Below the pieces are notes generated by a model, which saw only the letters and a program-made list of their open reading frames with translations, was not told the DNA's origin and ran no database searches. Of a stretch of 60,143 bases of DNA, positions 42,403 to 50,267 are shown one piece after another. Source of the DNA: Myxococcales bacterium (GTDB lineage: Bacteria > Myxococcota_A > UBA796 > GCA-2862545); NCBI GenBank assembly GCA_019634415.1, contig JAHQVJ010000070.1, positions 1 to 60,143 of the forward strand. Direction: 5' to 3'. A program made the translations under genes and the position numbers. Positions within the stretch are counted from its first letter, which is position 1. Each line of letters begins with the position of its first letter.

Positions 42403-44475
42403 TCAGAGCGTCTGCAGGAACCGCAGCACGGCCTGCTGCTCGACCCCAGGCAGCGCCTCGAAGCCCTCGCGCGAGGCCTCGGCCTCCCCACCGTGCCAGC
42501 GAATGGCCTCGGTCAGATCGCGGGCGCGACCGTCGTGCAGGTAGCTCGCCTGCGGAGTGCAGGTCTGGCTCTGCAGCGGCCCCTCCACCCCGCCCGTCAC
42601 ACACGGCCCCAGCCCGAGCCCCCACAACGGCGGCGTGCGCCACTCGCTGCCGCTCGCCTCCCCCTCCCCTAGGTCGTCGGCCAAGCCTGGTCCCATGTCG
42701 TGCAGCAACAGGTCGGTGTAGGGGCGGATCCGCTGGCTGCGCAGCTCCGCGAAGGGATGAAACGCGCTGGTGGTGATCTCGGGCCGATGGCAGGCCGCAC
42801 ATCCGATCGTGTCGAACAGTGCTTCCCCCTGCAGCGCCTCCGCGTCGTCCAGATCGCGACGCGCAGGCACGCCCAGCAGCGCCACGTAGGTCACCAGATC
42901 CTCCAGATCGGCATCCGACAGCTCGGCCCCGCCCTCGCCGCAGCCCACTTGATCGGGCCCGCAGTCCGGCTCCGGCAACACCGAGGTCATCACCCCCATG
43001 TCGGTGTTCAACGCCGCTGCGATCTGGTGCTCCAAGCTCGTAGCCCCCGCCTTCCAGCCGAAGCGCCCCAGCCGCACCTCGCCGGTCACCGGATCGGTCA
43101 CCCGCTGCGCCCGACCCGAGATCCCGTCACCGTCTGCATCCTGTGGGTCCTCGGCGGCCAGCACGTCGGCCTCTGCGATGGCCTCGAGCAGCCCCATCCC
43201 CACCAGCTGAGGCGCCAGACGTCCCGACACCCGAGCCGGTCGGCCCGACTCGAACCAGAACACGGGCGCACGTAGGCCATCGCTCTCCTCCCAACGATCG
43301 ATGACCACCATGCCCTCGCCGCTCCCTGCCGCGGCCCGCGGCTGCAGCACGCGTCCACGCTCCGGATCGGCGCTGCCGTCCTCCGCACCGATCTTGAACA
43401 CCCAGTGCTCCAGCGACTCGCCGGGCTCCACCACCGCGGCTCGACCGTTTCGGTGGTGGCACCCATCGCAGGAGGGGTGCACGAAGCTCGGCCCCACCAG
43501 GCCACTCAGCTCGGTGAACACCGGGTTGCTGGGGCTCTCGTCGTGGGAGCCGTCCCCCATGTCGGTGTGGTGCACCCGACGGCCCCGCACGAAGGCCTGC
43601 CCATGTAGCGCAGACAGGTTCGTCGCCATCTGCATGAAGCGATTGTCTGGCTCGTCGGAATATTGGTAAGGCAGCGTGGTGCGACCACCGAGCCACCCGA
43701 GATCGTCGATGGGATAGCTCTTCTCTCGCTCGGAGCTCGGATCTGCGAAGTCGCCCACCGCCCGCCAGGGCACCAGCCCACCCACCCCTACAGCGTACAG
43801 ACTGGTGGTACCATAGTAGTTCTGCCGTGCGCCTGGCGCTCCGTCGAGGAACTGACTGGCCTCGAACTCCATGAACTGCCCGATCGCCAGCGGCTCGGGC
43901 GCGCCGCGATCGTAGGCCGTGTCCATGGTGAAGGAGTAGCGGTACTGGGTGCCCTCGTCGCTCACCTTGTTGTGGTCGAGATCGAAGGTCCCTGGCCCGT
44001 CCTCCACGAGGGTCGGTGCATAGTTCCCCGAGTAGGTCGCGACCGTGCCAACCCCCAGGTACCAGGCCCGGAACTCGGCGATGGACAACCGCCACTCCGA
44101 CACCATCGACACGTCGATGGAGGAGCCGCCCTTGGCCACGTAGTCCACGAACCGCATGGTGGCGGTGCGGTACTCCCAGTACTGCGGCAGGTAGTGATCG
44201 TAGGACTGGAACTCGTCCTCTCGCGCGTGGCGGTCGCGCCCTCGATCGGCGAACCGGGTGACGATCGCATCCCCCACGTCTTCGATCCAGTCCGGCTGCA
44301 GCTCGGTGGAGGCGTCGTAGAGGGGGACGATCTCGGCAGCAGGCTCCGGGGTTCCCACGGTGGTCGTGGTCCCGGGCGTGGTCGGCTCGGCCACGAAGAC
44401 GTCGGGTTCCTCGGGGATCGACCCGGGCGAGCAAGAGAGTGTCAGGGCCAAGAGCACGGGGGACGAGCGGCGCAC
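42403..44475 (-). CDS. Di-haem oxidoreductase lipoprotein (DUF1111/thiol oxidoreductase type)
   Basis: A 690-residue exported protein. A lipoprotein signal (LLALTLSCSPG) is followed by a Thr/Pro linker. Two c-type haem sites are present, SCDGCHH near residue 336 and CAACHR near 558, with family text such as GRFGWKAG and WRTPPLWGLG. The last is typical of the di-haem peroxidase-like group (DUF1111, thiol oxidoreductase). The N-terminal 300 residues are an extra region not seen in short family members. The start is a GTG at 44475 with AGGGA eight bases upstream. The enzyme probably acts in the periplasm or at the surface; the substrate is unknown. It ends two bases from the DUF885 gene. Confidence 0.88.
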   Translation of the reverse strand: MRRSSPVLLALTLSCSPGSIPEEPDVFVAEPTTPGTTTTVGTPEPAAEIVPLYDASTELQPDWIEDVGDAIVTRFADRGRDRHAREDEFQSYDHYLPQYWEYRTATMRFVDYVAKGGSSIDVSMVSEWRLSIAEFRAWYLGVGTVATYSGNYAPTLVEDGPGTFDLDHNKVSDEGTQYRYSFTMDTAYDRGAPEPLAIGQFMEFEASQFLDGAPGARQNYYGTTSLYAVGVGGLVPWRAVGDFADPSSEREKSYPIDDLGWLGGRTTLPYQYSDEPDNRFMQMATNLSALHGQAFVRGRRVHHTDMGDGSHDESPSNPVFTELSGLVGPSFVHPSCDGCHHRNGRAAVVEPGESLEHWVFKIGAEDGSADPERGRVLQPRAAAGSGEGMVVIDRWEESDGLRAPVFWFESGRPARVSGRLAPQLVGMGLLEAIAEADVLAAEDPQDADGDGISGRAQRVTDPVTGEVRLGRFGWKAGATSLEHQIAAALNTDMGVMTSVLPEPDCGPDQVGCGEGGAELSDADLEDLVTYVALLGVPARRDLDDAEALQGEALFDTIGCAACHRPEITTSAFHPFAELRSQRIRPYTDLLLHDMGPGLADDLGEGEASGSEWRTPPLWGLGLGPCVTGGVEGPLQSQTCTPQASYLHDGRARDLTEAIRWHGGEAEASREGFEALPGVEQQAVLRFLQTL

Positions 44476-44524
44476 GAACGGATCCCTGGATGGAGGAACG
44501 CCCCCAGCGTACCCCGCCGTCGCG

Positions 44525-45070
44525 TCAGTGGGCGCCGGCCTCGGTGTCCAGCACGGCGGGAGCGGGTGTGGCTCGTGCGGTCTGCACCGCAGCCTCCCCC
44601 TCGAGTCTCGGGGGAGCCCCGCGCCGTCCGCGCCAGTACCAGCGGGCCAGGGCCAGGAAGTACCTGCGGTGCGCCTCCTCCTGCTCCTTGTACAGCTCGA
44701 GCCGCGCGACGAGGTCGTCGTGACCAGCTGCCTGGGCAGCGGCCGCGGCACGCCGGTAGTCCCCCGCCCCGCCCAGCTCGAACTGCGCTGCCCCGAAGGC
44801 CGAGGCCCACCCGCCCCAGACGTGGCACCCGGCGCCGATCACCGTGCCCACGACGGTGAACACGGCCTCGAGCCACCACCACGGCCGCGCCTCGAAGGCC
44901 TCGAGCAGCTGACCCACGGAGGCGCGATGGCGCAGCTCGTCCTGCTCGATGCGCCGGATGTCGGCAGCGACGTCGGGGTGGCGCGTGGCTGCGGCGTGCC
45001 CCCGGTAGGCGGTGGAGGCCCCGATCTCGGTGGAGTACGCCACCTTGAGGTGGAAGATCAGCCAGCGCAT
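44525..45070 (-). CDS. COQ7-like ferritin-family di-iron membrane protein
   Basis: A 181-residue protein with two copies of a ferritin-like helix pair: EIGASTAYRGH with IEQDELRHRASV, and ELGGAGDYRRA with YKEQEEAHRRYF. The pattern E, ExxH, E, ExxH gives the ligands of a di-iron centre. Between them lies a hydrophobic WWLEAVFTVVGTVIGAG segment that would dip into the membrane, as in demethoxyubiquinone hydroxylase (COQ7). A role in quinone hydroxylation is possible but not certain; other ferritin-like proteins share this form. The start has no good ribosome site. The gene is divergent from mltB by 90 bases. Confidence 0.75.
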   Translation of the reverse strand: MRWLIFHLKVAYSTEIGASTAYRGHAAATRHPDVAADIRRIEQDELRHRASVGQLLEAFEARPWWWLEAVFTVVGTVIGAGCHVWGGWASAFGAAQFELGGAGDYRRAAAAAQAAGHDDLVARLELYKEQEEAHRRYFLALARWYWRGRRGAPPRLEGEAAVQTARATPAPAVLDTEAGAH

Positions 45071-45160
45071 GGAGGTTTCTAGCGTGGCGCCGCTGCAGGC
45101 GCCGTCTGGATTCTCCGAAGAGATAGAGTAGCACCGCGCCACGAGGCGTCAGGAGAGGGC

Positions 45161-46087
45161 ATGATCGCGTTGTTGTGTGCCGCTGCACTCGCCGCACCGT
45201 CGGTGCAGACCCACGATCCGGCTCACGTCGCCGAGGTGGCTGCCGCCGCCGGACTCGACGTGGCCACGGTGGAGCAGCATCTCGCCGAGCTAGAGCGGGA
45301 CGACACCGTGCTCGAGCGGCTGGCGAAGCCATGGGAGGCCAAGCCCTGGCACGAGTACGGGGCCCTCTTCCTCACCGAGGAGCGGATCGCCAAGGGCCGC
45401 GCGTTCCGCGACACGCACGCCGAGCTGCTCGCCCGCGCACAGAGCACCTACGGCGTGCCCGCCAGCATCGTGCTCGCCTTCCTGGGTGTGGAGACGCGGT
45501 TCGGCGAGGTGATGGGCGACGACTCCATCGCCACGGCCCTGTACACCCTGGGCTTCCACCACGAGCGCCGTGGGAAGTTCTTCCGCAAGGAGCTCGGCCA
45601 CTTCCTCCGCCTGGCCACCGATCAGGGCTGGTCGATCCCCGAGCGAAAGGGCTCCTACGCGGGCGCGATGGGCATGGGCCAGTTCATGCCCAGCAGCTAC
45701 CAGAAGTACGGCGTGGACTTCGACGACGACGGCACCATCGACCTGTTCACCCCCGCAGACGCCATCGGCAGCATCGCCTACTACGTGGCCATGCACGGAT
45801 GGCTGCGTGGGGAGCCCATCCTGGTCGAGGCCACCGTCGAAGGCGACGCCGCCGACCTGGCGAAGAAGAGCGGGCTGCGGCTGAACTCCACCGTGGATGG
45901 GCTGCGGAAGGCCGGCGTCACGCTCTCGGAGGACATCGACGGCAAGGCCCGCGCTCGCCTGTTCCACTTCGACGGCGCCGAGGCGCCCGAGTACCGCGTG
46001 GGGCTGCGCAACTTCTACGTGATCACGCGCTACAACCGCAGCACCCTGTACGCGCGGGCCGTCACGGAGCTGTCGGCCAGGTTCTGA
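45161..46087 (+). CDS. mltB: Lytic murein transglycosylase B
   Basis: A 308-residue exported enzyme that cuts the MurNAc-GlcNAc bond of peptidoglycan to leave a 1,6-anhydro end. It has a signal peptide (ALLCAAALAAPS), then the MltB domain: IVLAFLGVETRFGEVMG with the catalytic Glu near residue 111, ATALYTLGFHH, and AMGMGQFMPSSY, a family signature. No lipobox is visible, so it may be soluble in the periplasm, unlike E. coli MltB. CAGGAGAGGGC precedes the ATG. Confidence 0.95.
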   Translation: MIALLCAAALAAPSVQTHDPAHVAEVAAAAGLDVATVEQHLAELERDDTVLERLAKPWEAKPWHEYGALFLTEERIAKGRAFRDTHAELLARAQSTYGVPASIVLAFLGVETRFGEVMGDDSIATALYTLGFHHERRGKFFRKELGHFLRLATDQGWSIPERKGSYAGAMGMGQFMPSSYQKYGVDFDDDGTIDLFTPADAIGSIAYYVAMHGWLRGEPILVEATVEGDAADLAKKSGLRLNSTVDGLRKAGVTLSEDIDGKARARLFHFDGAEAPEYRVGLRNFYVITRYNRSTLYARAVTELSARF

Positions 46088-46177
46088 CGGGCCTCGCACC
46101 ACCCGCGGCACCGTCGACGAGGGGCGATCGAGAAGCCCGTTCGTCGGGAAGAGGGAGGCGCCACGCGCCTCCCGACG

Positions 46178-46612
46178 TCACTGGCCGGCGACGTCCTTGA
46201 ACATCCGGCCGATGTCACACGACTCGAGCCCGGCCCGCTCGGTGGCTGCCTGCAGCGCCTTGGCCCGGTCTGCCCGGGACTGCTCGCTCCATTGCCAGAA
46301 CATGTTGATCACCTCGCGGTTCGTCACCACCTTCTCCACGTTCCGGTTCAGGTTGAAGGCGGCCGTCGCAGCGTCGGCGTCGCGGCAGTTGGGGCAGGTC
46401 TTCCAGGCATCGCACAGCGCCTGCACCCCGGCCTCGTAGCTCTGTCCACCATCGTCGGCCGTCGGCGCCGATCCGGCACTCGGCGAGACGTGACCCGGTG
46501 GAGGCCCGTCGAGCTTCTTCATGACCACCTTGGGACGCTCTGCCTCCGCTGGCGCCTCGGGATCTGGAGTCGACTGCCCACAGGCCAGCACCAACAGCAC
46601 GCTCACGAACAT
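46178..46612 (-). CDS. Lipoprotein of unknown function, Cys-containing
   Basis: A 144-residue protein with a lipoprotein signal (SVLLVLACGQS, Cys at about residue 10), a Pro/Glu/Ala linker, and a helical domain of about 85 residues with paired Cys (TCPNCRD) and one more near the end. The end (ESCDIGRMFKDVAGQ) has a helical look. I do not recognise the family; the CPNC could be redox-active or form a structural disulfide. The ATG at 46612 has GAGGAGAG upstream. Confidence 0.75.
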   Translation of the reverse strand: MFVSVLLVLACGQSTPDPEAPAEAERPKVVMKKLDGPPPGHVSPSAGSAPTADDGGQSYEAGVQALCDAWKTCPNCRDADAATAAFNLNRNVEKVVTNREVINMFWQWSEQSRADRAKALQAATERAGLESCDIGRMFKDVAGQ

Positions 46613-46681
46613 GAACTCTCCTCGCAGACCGCTGCATAGCACCCGAACGGTTGCGCACCGGTTGCACCTGGGTGCCAGATC

Positions 46682-47386
46682 TCAGGCGTCGGACCACACT
46701 CGCTCGCGCATCCGCTCCACGTAGGCCAGCAGCGCTGGCTGCGCGCGACAGTGCTCCGCGAAGGCGCCCTGCCCGATGGGGTGTGACAAGATCGCGAACC
46801 AGGCGTAGACCGTGGCGTCCACGCTGCGCGGCTCCTCACCCAGCAGGAACGGCTGGTCCCCCAGCACCGCGAGCACCGCGTCCACGTCGGCGATGGCGCG
46901 AGCCCGCACCTCGGACAGCTCGTGGCGCCCCAGCCCCTGGGCGCGCACGGCTGCACGCACCCCTCGCCGGAGCCAGGCCGTGAAGGGCCGACGTAGTGCC
47001 CGTGGGGCTGGCTGCCCGATCACGTCGCGGTACGTCGCCCACACCTCGTCCACCAGCCACCGATCGTTGAGCAGCGCGAAGTAGGTGTGCTCCTCCAGGG
47101 TGCGCTGCACCAGCAGTCCCGTGGCACGCTGCGCAGGCGACAGCCCCTCGTCGAGGGTGACCGAGAAGCGCTCAGTCAGCGACTCCACGATGCAGCTGCT
47201 GTCGCCGATCCAGTCGTCGCCCACCCGCACGACGGGCGCCTTGCCGTGCGGCGCGATCCCTGGCGTCCACGCCTTCACCTCGTAGGAGATCCCGGCCAGC
47301 CGGAGCCAGGTCGACATCTTCAGGCAGAAGGGAGAAGGGCTGGGCAGATCCCAGTCGACGGCGAATTGGTACAGCTCGACGCTCAT
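46682..47386 (-). CDS. Glutathione S-transferase-like protein (metaxin/FAXC type)
   Basis: A 234-residue cytoplasmic protein. The N-terminal thioredoxin-like half (ELYQFAVDWDLPSPSPFCLK, KAPVVRVGDDWIGDSSCIVE) and the helical C-terminal half (EVRARAIADVDAVLAVLGDQ, SVDATVYAWFA) match GST-fold proteins, in the metaxin/FAXC-like group rather than classical GSTs. A Cys in the first helix (SPFC) could be catalytic. Glutathione use is unproven. It is divergent from the selenoprotein candidate with only 56 bases between the starts, so the two may be controlled together. Confidence 0.85.
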   Translation of the reverse strand: MSVELYQFAVDWDLPSPSPFCLKMSTWLRLAGISYEVKAWTPGIAPHGKAPVVRVGDDWIGDSSCIVESLTERFSVTLDEGLSPAQRATGLLVQRTLEEHTYFALLNDRWLVDEVWATYRDVIGQPAPRALRRPFTAWLRRGVRAAVRAQGLGRHELSEVRARAIADVDAVLAVLGDQPFLLGEEPRSVDATVYAWFAILSHPIGQGAFAEHCRAQPALLAYVERMRERVWSDA

Positions 47387-47442
47387 CGATCCCGCGTATC
47401 TCGGGATCCGTCGGATAGGATGACGCCGCAACGGAGTGACCC

Positions 47443-47949
47443 ATGAGAGCCGTCTTGGCCGGCCTGTCCCTATGGGCTGGATGTGAACCCGAAGCGGGCG
47501 ATGCCCATCCCCGCTTCGGCGAGGAGCTACCCGACTTCGCCCTGGTCGACACCAACGCGACCTCCCCCACCACGGGAACCGAGGTCTCGCCCCGCCAGTT
47601 CCTGGGGCAGCGAACCGCCTGGTACTTCGGGCACTCCACGTGAAGCTACTGCAGTAGCCAGTTCGGCTACCTCGACGACATGCAGCGCGAGCTCGGATCC
47701 GGCGTCACCATCGTCGGTCTCAACGAAGTGGGCCGAGAGTCGGCCAACGACACCATCACCGACGGCCGTGACCTGCCCTGGCTTCAAGACACCGACGAGG
47801 ACATGGTCTGGACCCTGTGGGGTATCGAGTACCGAGACGTGGTGGTCCTCGACGAGGACAACCGCCTGGTGGACGTCCTGAACCTGACCACGAACGATCT
47901 GGCCGACGCCGAGCACTACGACACGCTCACCTCCTGGCTCGCTCCGTAG
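47443..47949 (+). CDS. Candidate selenoprotein: thioredoxin-fold lipoprotein with U-x-x-C motif
   Basis: A 168-residue reading frame with one internal TGA (47641-47643) at residue 67, which I read as selenocysteine. Before it: lipoprotein signal (LSLWAGCEP), the redoxin-like ELPDFALVDTNAT and the strand TAWYFGHST. After it: SYCSSQFGYLDDMQREL, then VTIVGLNEVG, DLPWLQDTDEDMVW and a C-terminal VVVLDEDNRLVDVLNLTT, the normal course of a TlpA/AhpC-type fold. The TGA therefore gives U67-S-Y-C70 where these proteins have CxxC. Frame, fold and codon bias continue unbroken across the TGA. The ATG has CGGAG upstream. No Sec machinery is in this window. Confidence 0.8.
47641..47670 (+). promoter_or_regulatory. 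Candidate bacterial SECIS hairpin after the in-frame TGA
   Basis: Directly after the TGA, GTAGCC (47654-47659) pairs perfectly with GGCTAC (47665-47670) around the loop AGTTC. The loop holds a GU pair 17-18 bases past the TGA, where bacterial SECIS elements place the GU recognised by SelB. An overlapping hairpin, GCTAC/GTAGC at 47645-47658, would compete with it. Confidence 0.55.
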
Positions 47950-48549
47950 TCAGGCGCGCAGGCCGCCGGGCCACAGCGACGCTGGCACCACCACCGCCGG
48001 ATGCGGTGCCCCCCCGCGACGCAGCACCAGCATCGGCAGGAAGCGATCGCTCACCACCCCGCCTCGCAGGTGCCGCCGGAACAGCATGACGGCGGACTCG
48101 TAGGCCACGAACCCACCCGTGATCTCCGGATCGATGCGCTGGTGCATCGTGCGCTCGTAGCCAGAGTTCAGTCGATCGAGCAGCAGCCGACGCCAGGGGT
48201 CGCGCTCCGGCGTGCCCGTGGAGCCGTGGAACTCGTACAGGCGATGCCGGATCTGCTCCATGCGCTCCGGCCACTCCTGCAGCACGGGATCGAAGGTGTA
48301 GACGATGGAGGCCGGCGCGTCGTTGTCGCCAGGCTCCCACAGGGTTCGGTTGGCCATCATGATCACGCCGAGCGCCAGCTCTCCGTGCTGGACGATCTCA
48401 CGATAGCGGTCGTAGATGGCCGACAGCCGGTCGCCATAGATCCACTCCGGGCGCGTCTTCGGCAGCTCCAGGGCCGCGATCACGTCGGGCGAGAGCGTGC
48501 GCGGTGGCGGCGTGAACACCCGCCGCAGCGCATCGAGCTCGCGCCTCAC
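47950..48549 (-). CDS. 199-residue protein of unknown function in the Hsp70 operon
   Basis: A cytoplasmic protein, last gene of the Hsp70 operon. Its GTG start (48549) overlaps the stop of the Hsp70 gene as GTGA, strong evidence of coupled translation. The chain is mixed helix and strand (YDRYREIVQHGELALGVIMM, ITGGFVAYESAVMLFRRH) without a motif I can name; a ligand-domain-like core is possible. It may be a client, co-factor or regulator of the Hsp70. The stop abuts the selenoprotein stop with no base between. Confidence 0.8.
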   Translation of the reverse strand: MRRELDALRRVFTPPPRTLSPDVIAALELPKTRPEWIYGDRLSAIYDRYREIVQHGELALGVIMMANRTLWEPGDNDAPASIVYTFDPVLQEWPERMEQIRHRLYEFHGSTGTPERDPWRRLLLDRLNSGYERTMHQRIDPEITGGFVAYESAVMLFRRHLRGGVVSDRFLPMLVLRRGGAPHPAVVVPASLWPGGLRA

Positions 48550-50267
48550 GACGGAAGATCCAACTGCAGCAGTGCCTCCAGCTCGCCCACCCGGGCCGAC
48601 AGCGGTACGCGCCACTGCTCGATGCGCTCCATGTCCCCGCCATCCAGCGCAGCCTCGAAGGCCAGGAGCATCTGATCGAGCTCGTCTCGCGCAGGGCCCG
48701 CCAGGTGCTCCACCACGGTGGTGGCGCGCTCCAGCAGCCAGCGGTTGGGGAGCAGCTGCCGCGGATGCACCTTCAGGCGGGCCAGCTGAGCCTGAACGTC
48801 CAGCCGTGCCTGCTCGTCGTAGGTCTGTCCGCCGCGCTCGATCACCACCGCCGAGCGCTCGTCCGTCGACAGCACCGTCGCCTCCACCTCGAGCAAGCCG
48901 CTCACGTCGTGGGTGAACCGGACCTCCAGCGACTCGCGCGCCTCGGCGTCGTCGTGGGTGGGTACCGGCACGCTCAGGGTGCCGAGCAGGTGGTTGTCGG
49001 ACGCCACACGTCGCTCCCCCTCGAAGACCTCGAGCACCACCTCGTTCTGCTGGTGATGCAGCGTGCTGAACCGCTCGGCCTTGGAGGCGGGCAGCGTGGT
49101 GCCGCGGCCCAGCAGGGGCACGAAGCGGTCCTGGTAGTGTTGGTCGGCCCAGCTCTGCACCGCCGACACCCCCAGGGAGTGGGTGAGCACGTCCGTCACC
49201 AGGCGCTCTCGCAGCGCCTCGTGACCATCCACCAGGGCTGCTTGCACGGCAGCTCCGAGCGCCACCAGCTGATCCACTTCTCCCAACGGCAGGGGCTCCT
49301 GCTCGAACATTCGCCGAGCGAACTGTCGCACCACGGGCATGCGCACGGCTCCACCCACGAGCACGACCTGGTCGATGTCGCGCGCCGTCGTCGCGGCCTG
49401 GACCAGCGCCTGGCTCACCAGCGACCGCATCCGCTGCAGCAAGGGAGCGCACAGCTGCTCCAGGGTCTGCTGGTCCAGCGGCACGCTGCCGCCGTCCTCG
49501 TCGGGCAGGTCGATGGAGACGCTGGCCTGGCCAGACAGCAGCCGCTTGGCGCGCTCGGCCCGTCGACGACGACGCGCCAACGTGGCCGGATCGATGGACA
49601 GCGCCGTGGTCCGCTGGTTCAGCCACGCCACGATGGCGTCGGTCACGTCCTCGCCGCCCAGGTGCACGTCTCCCACGCTCGACCGCACGTCCACGATCCC
49701 GTCGAACAACTCCAGCACGGTGACGTCGAAGGTGCCCCCGCCCAGATCCAGCACCGCCACCCGGCGCAGATCCCCGTCGACGTGCAGCCCGTGGGCAAGC
49801 GCCGCCGCCGTCGGCTCGTTGATCAGCCGCTGCACCTCGAACCCCGCGAACCGCCCCGCGTCGAGGGTGGCCTTGCGCTGCGGCTCCCGGAACCAGGCCG
49901 GCACCGAGATCACCGCGCGGTGCACGGGAAAGCCCAGTCGAGCCTCCGCCACCTCCTTGAGCTCCTTGAGGATCAGGGCAGACGCCGTGGTGGGCGTGAG
50001 CACCGTGTCGCCCAAGGGCATCGACGTGGACTGCCCCATGTCGGGCTTGAACCGCGCCAGCCCGCGGTCCGGCCGACGCAATCGCACGGTGCGCGCAGGG
50101 GCGCCCACGAGCAGGTGGTCCTCGTCGTCGATGGCCACCTCGCTCGGCACGAGGAACGAGCCCACGTCGTGCTCGAGCACCCGCGGGCCGTCCGACTCGA
50201 AGACGGCCACCAGCGAGTGGGTGGTTCCCAGATCGATCCCCAGGGGTGGATGGTCGTGGTCAGTCAT
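48546..50267 (-). CDS. Hsp70-family chaperone, HscC-like
   Basis: A 573-residue Hsp70. The ATPase domain has GIDLGTTHSLVAVF (about 9-22), NEPTAAALAHG, LDLGGGTFDVT and VLVGGAVRMPVV. A substrate-binding beta domain follows (SLGVSAV, VPLLGRGTTLP, EVFEGER), then a short helical end. The length, and the absence of the long lid and of the EEVD-type tail, match HscC rather than DnaK. It works by ATP-driven binding and release of protein clients, helped by a J-domain protein and a nucleotide exchange factor. The upstream gene, with a degenerate J-like domain, overlaps this start by eight bases. Confidence 0.93.
   Translation of the reverse strand: MTDHDHPPLGIDLGTTHSLVAVFESDGPRVLEHDVGSFLVPSEVAIDDEDHLLVGAPARTVRLRRPDRGLARFKPDMGQSTSMPLGDTVLTPTTASALILKELKEVAEARLGFPVHRAVISVPAWFREPQRKATLDAGRFAGFEVQRLINEPTAAALAHGLHVDGDLRRVAVLDLGGGTFDVTVLELFDGIVDVRSSVGDVHLGGEDVTDAIVAWLNQRTTALSIDPATLARRRRRAERAKRLLSGQASVSIDLPDEDGGSVPLDQQTLEQLCAPLLQRMRSLVSQALVQAATTARDIDQVVLVGGAVRMPVVRQFARRMFEQEPLPLGEVDQLVALGAAVQAALVDGHEALRERLVTDVLTHSLGVSAVQSWADQHYQDRFVPLLGRGTTLPASKAERFSTLHHQQNEVVLEVFEGERRVASDNHLLGTLSVPVPTHDDAEARESLEVRFTHDVSGLLEVEATVLSTDERSAVVIERGGQTYDEQARLDVQAQLARLKVHPRQLLPNRWLLERATTVVEHLAGPARDELDQMLLAFEAALDGGDMERIEQWRVPLSARVGELEALLQLDLPS

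Noticed and set aside
47443..47643. A truncated 66-residue lipoprotein ending at the TGA
   Set aside because: The fold continues in the same frame past the TGA for 101 residues with the expected Cys three positions later, so readthrough as selenocysteine explains more than truncation or frameshift.
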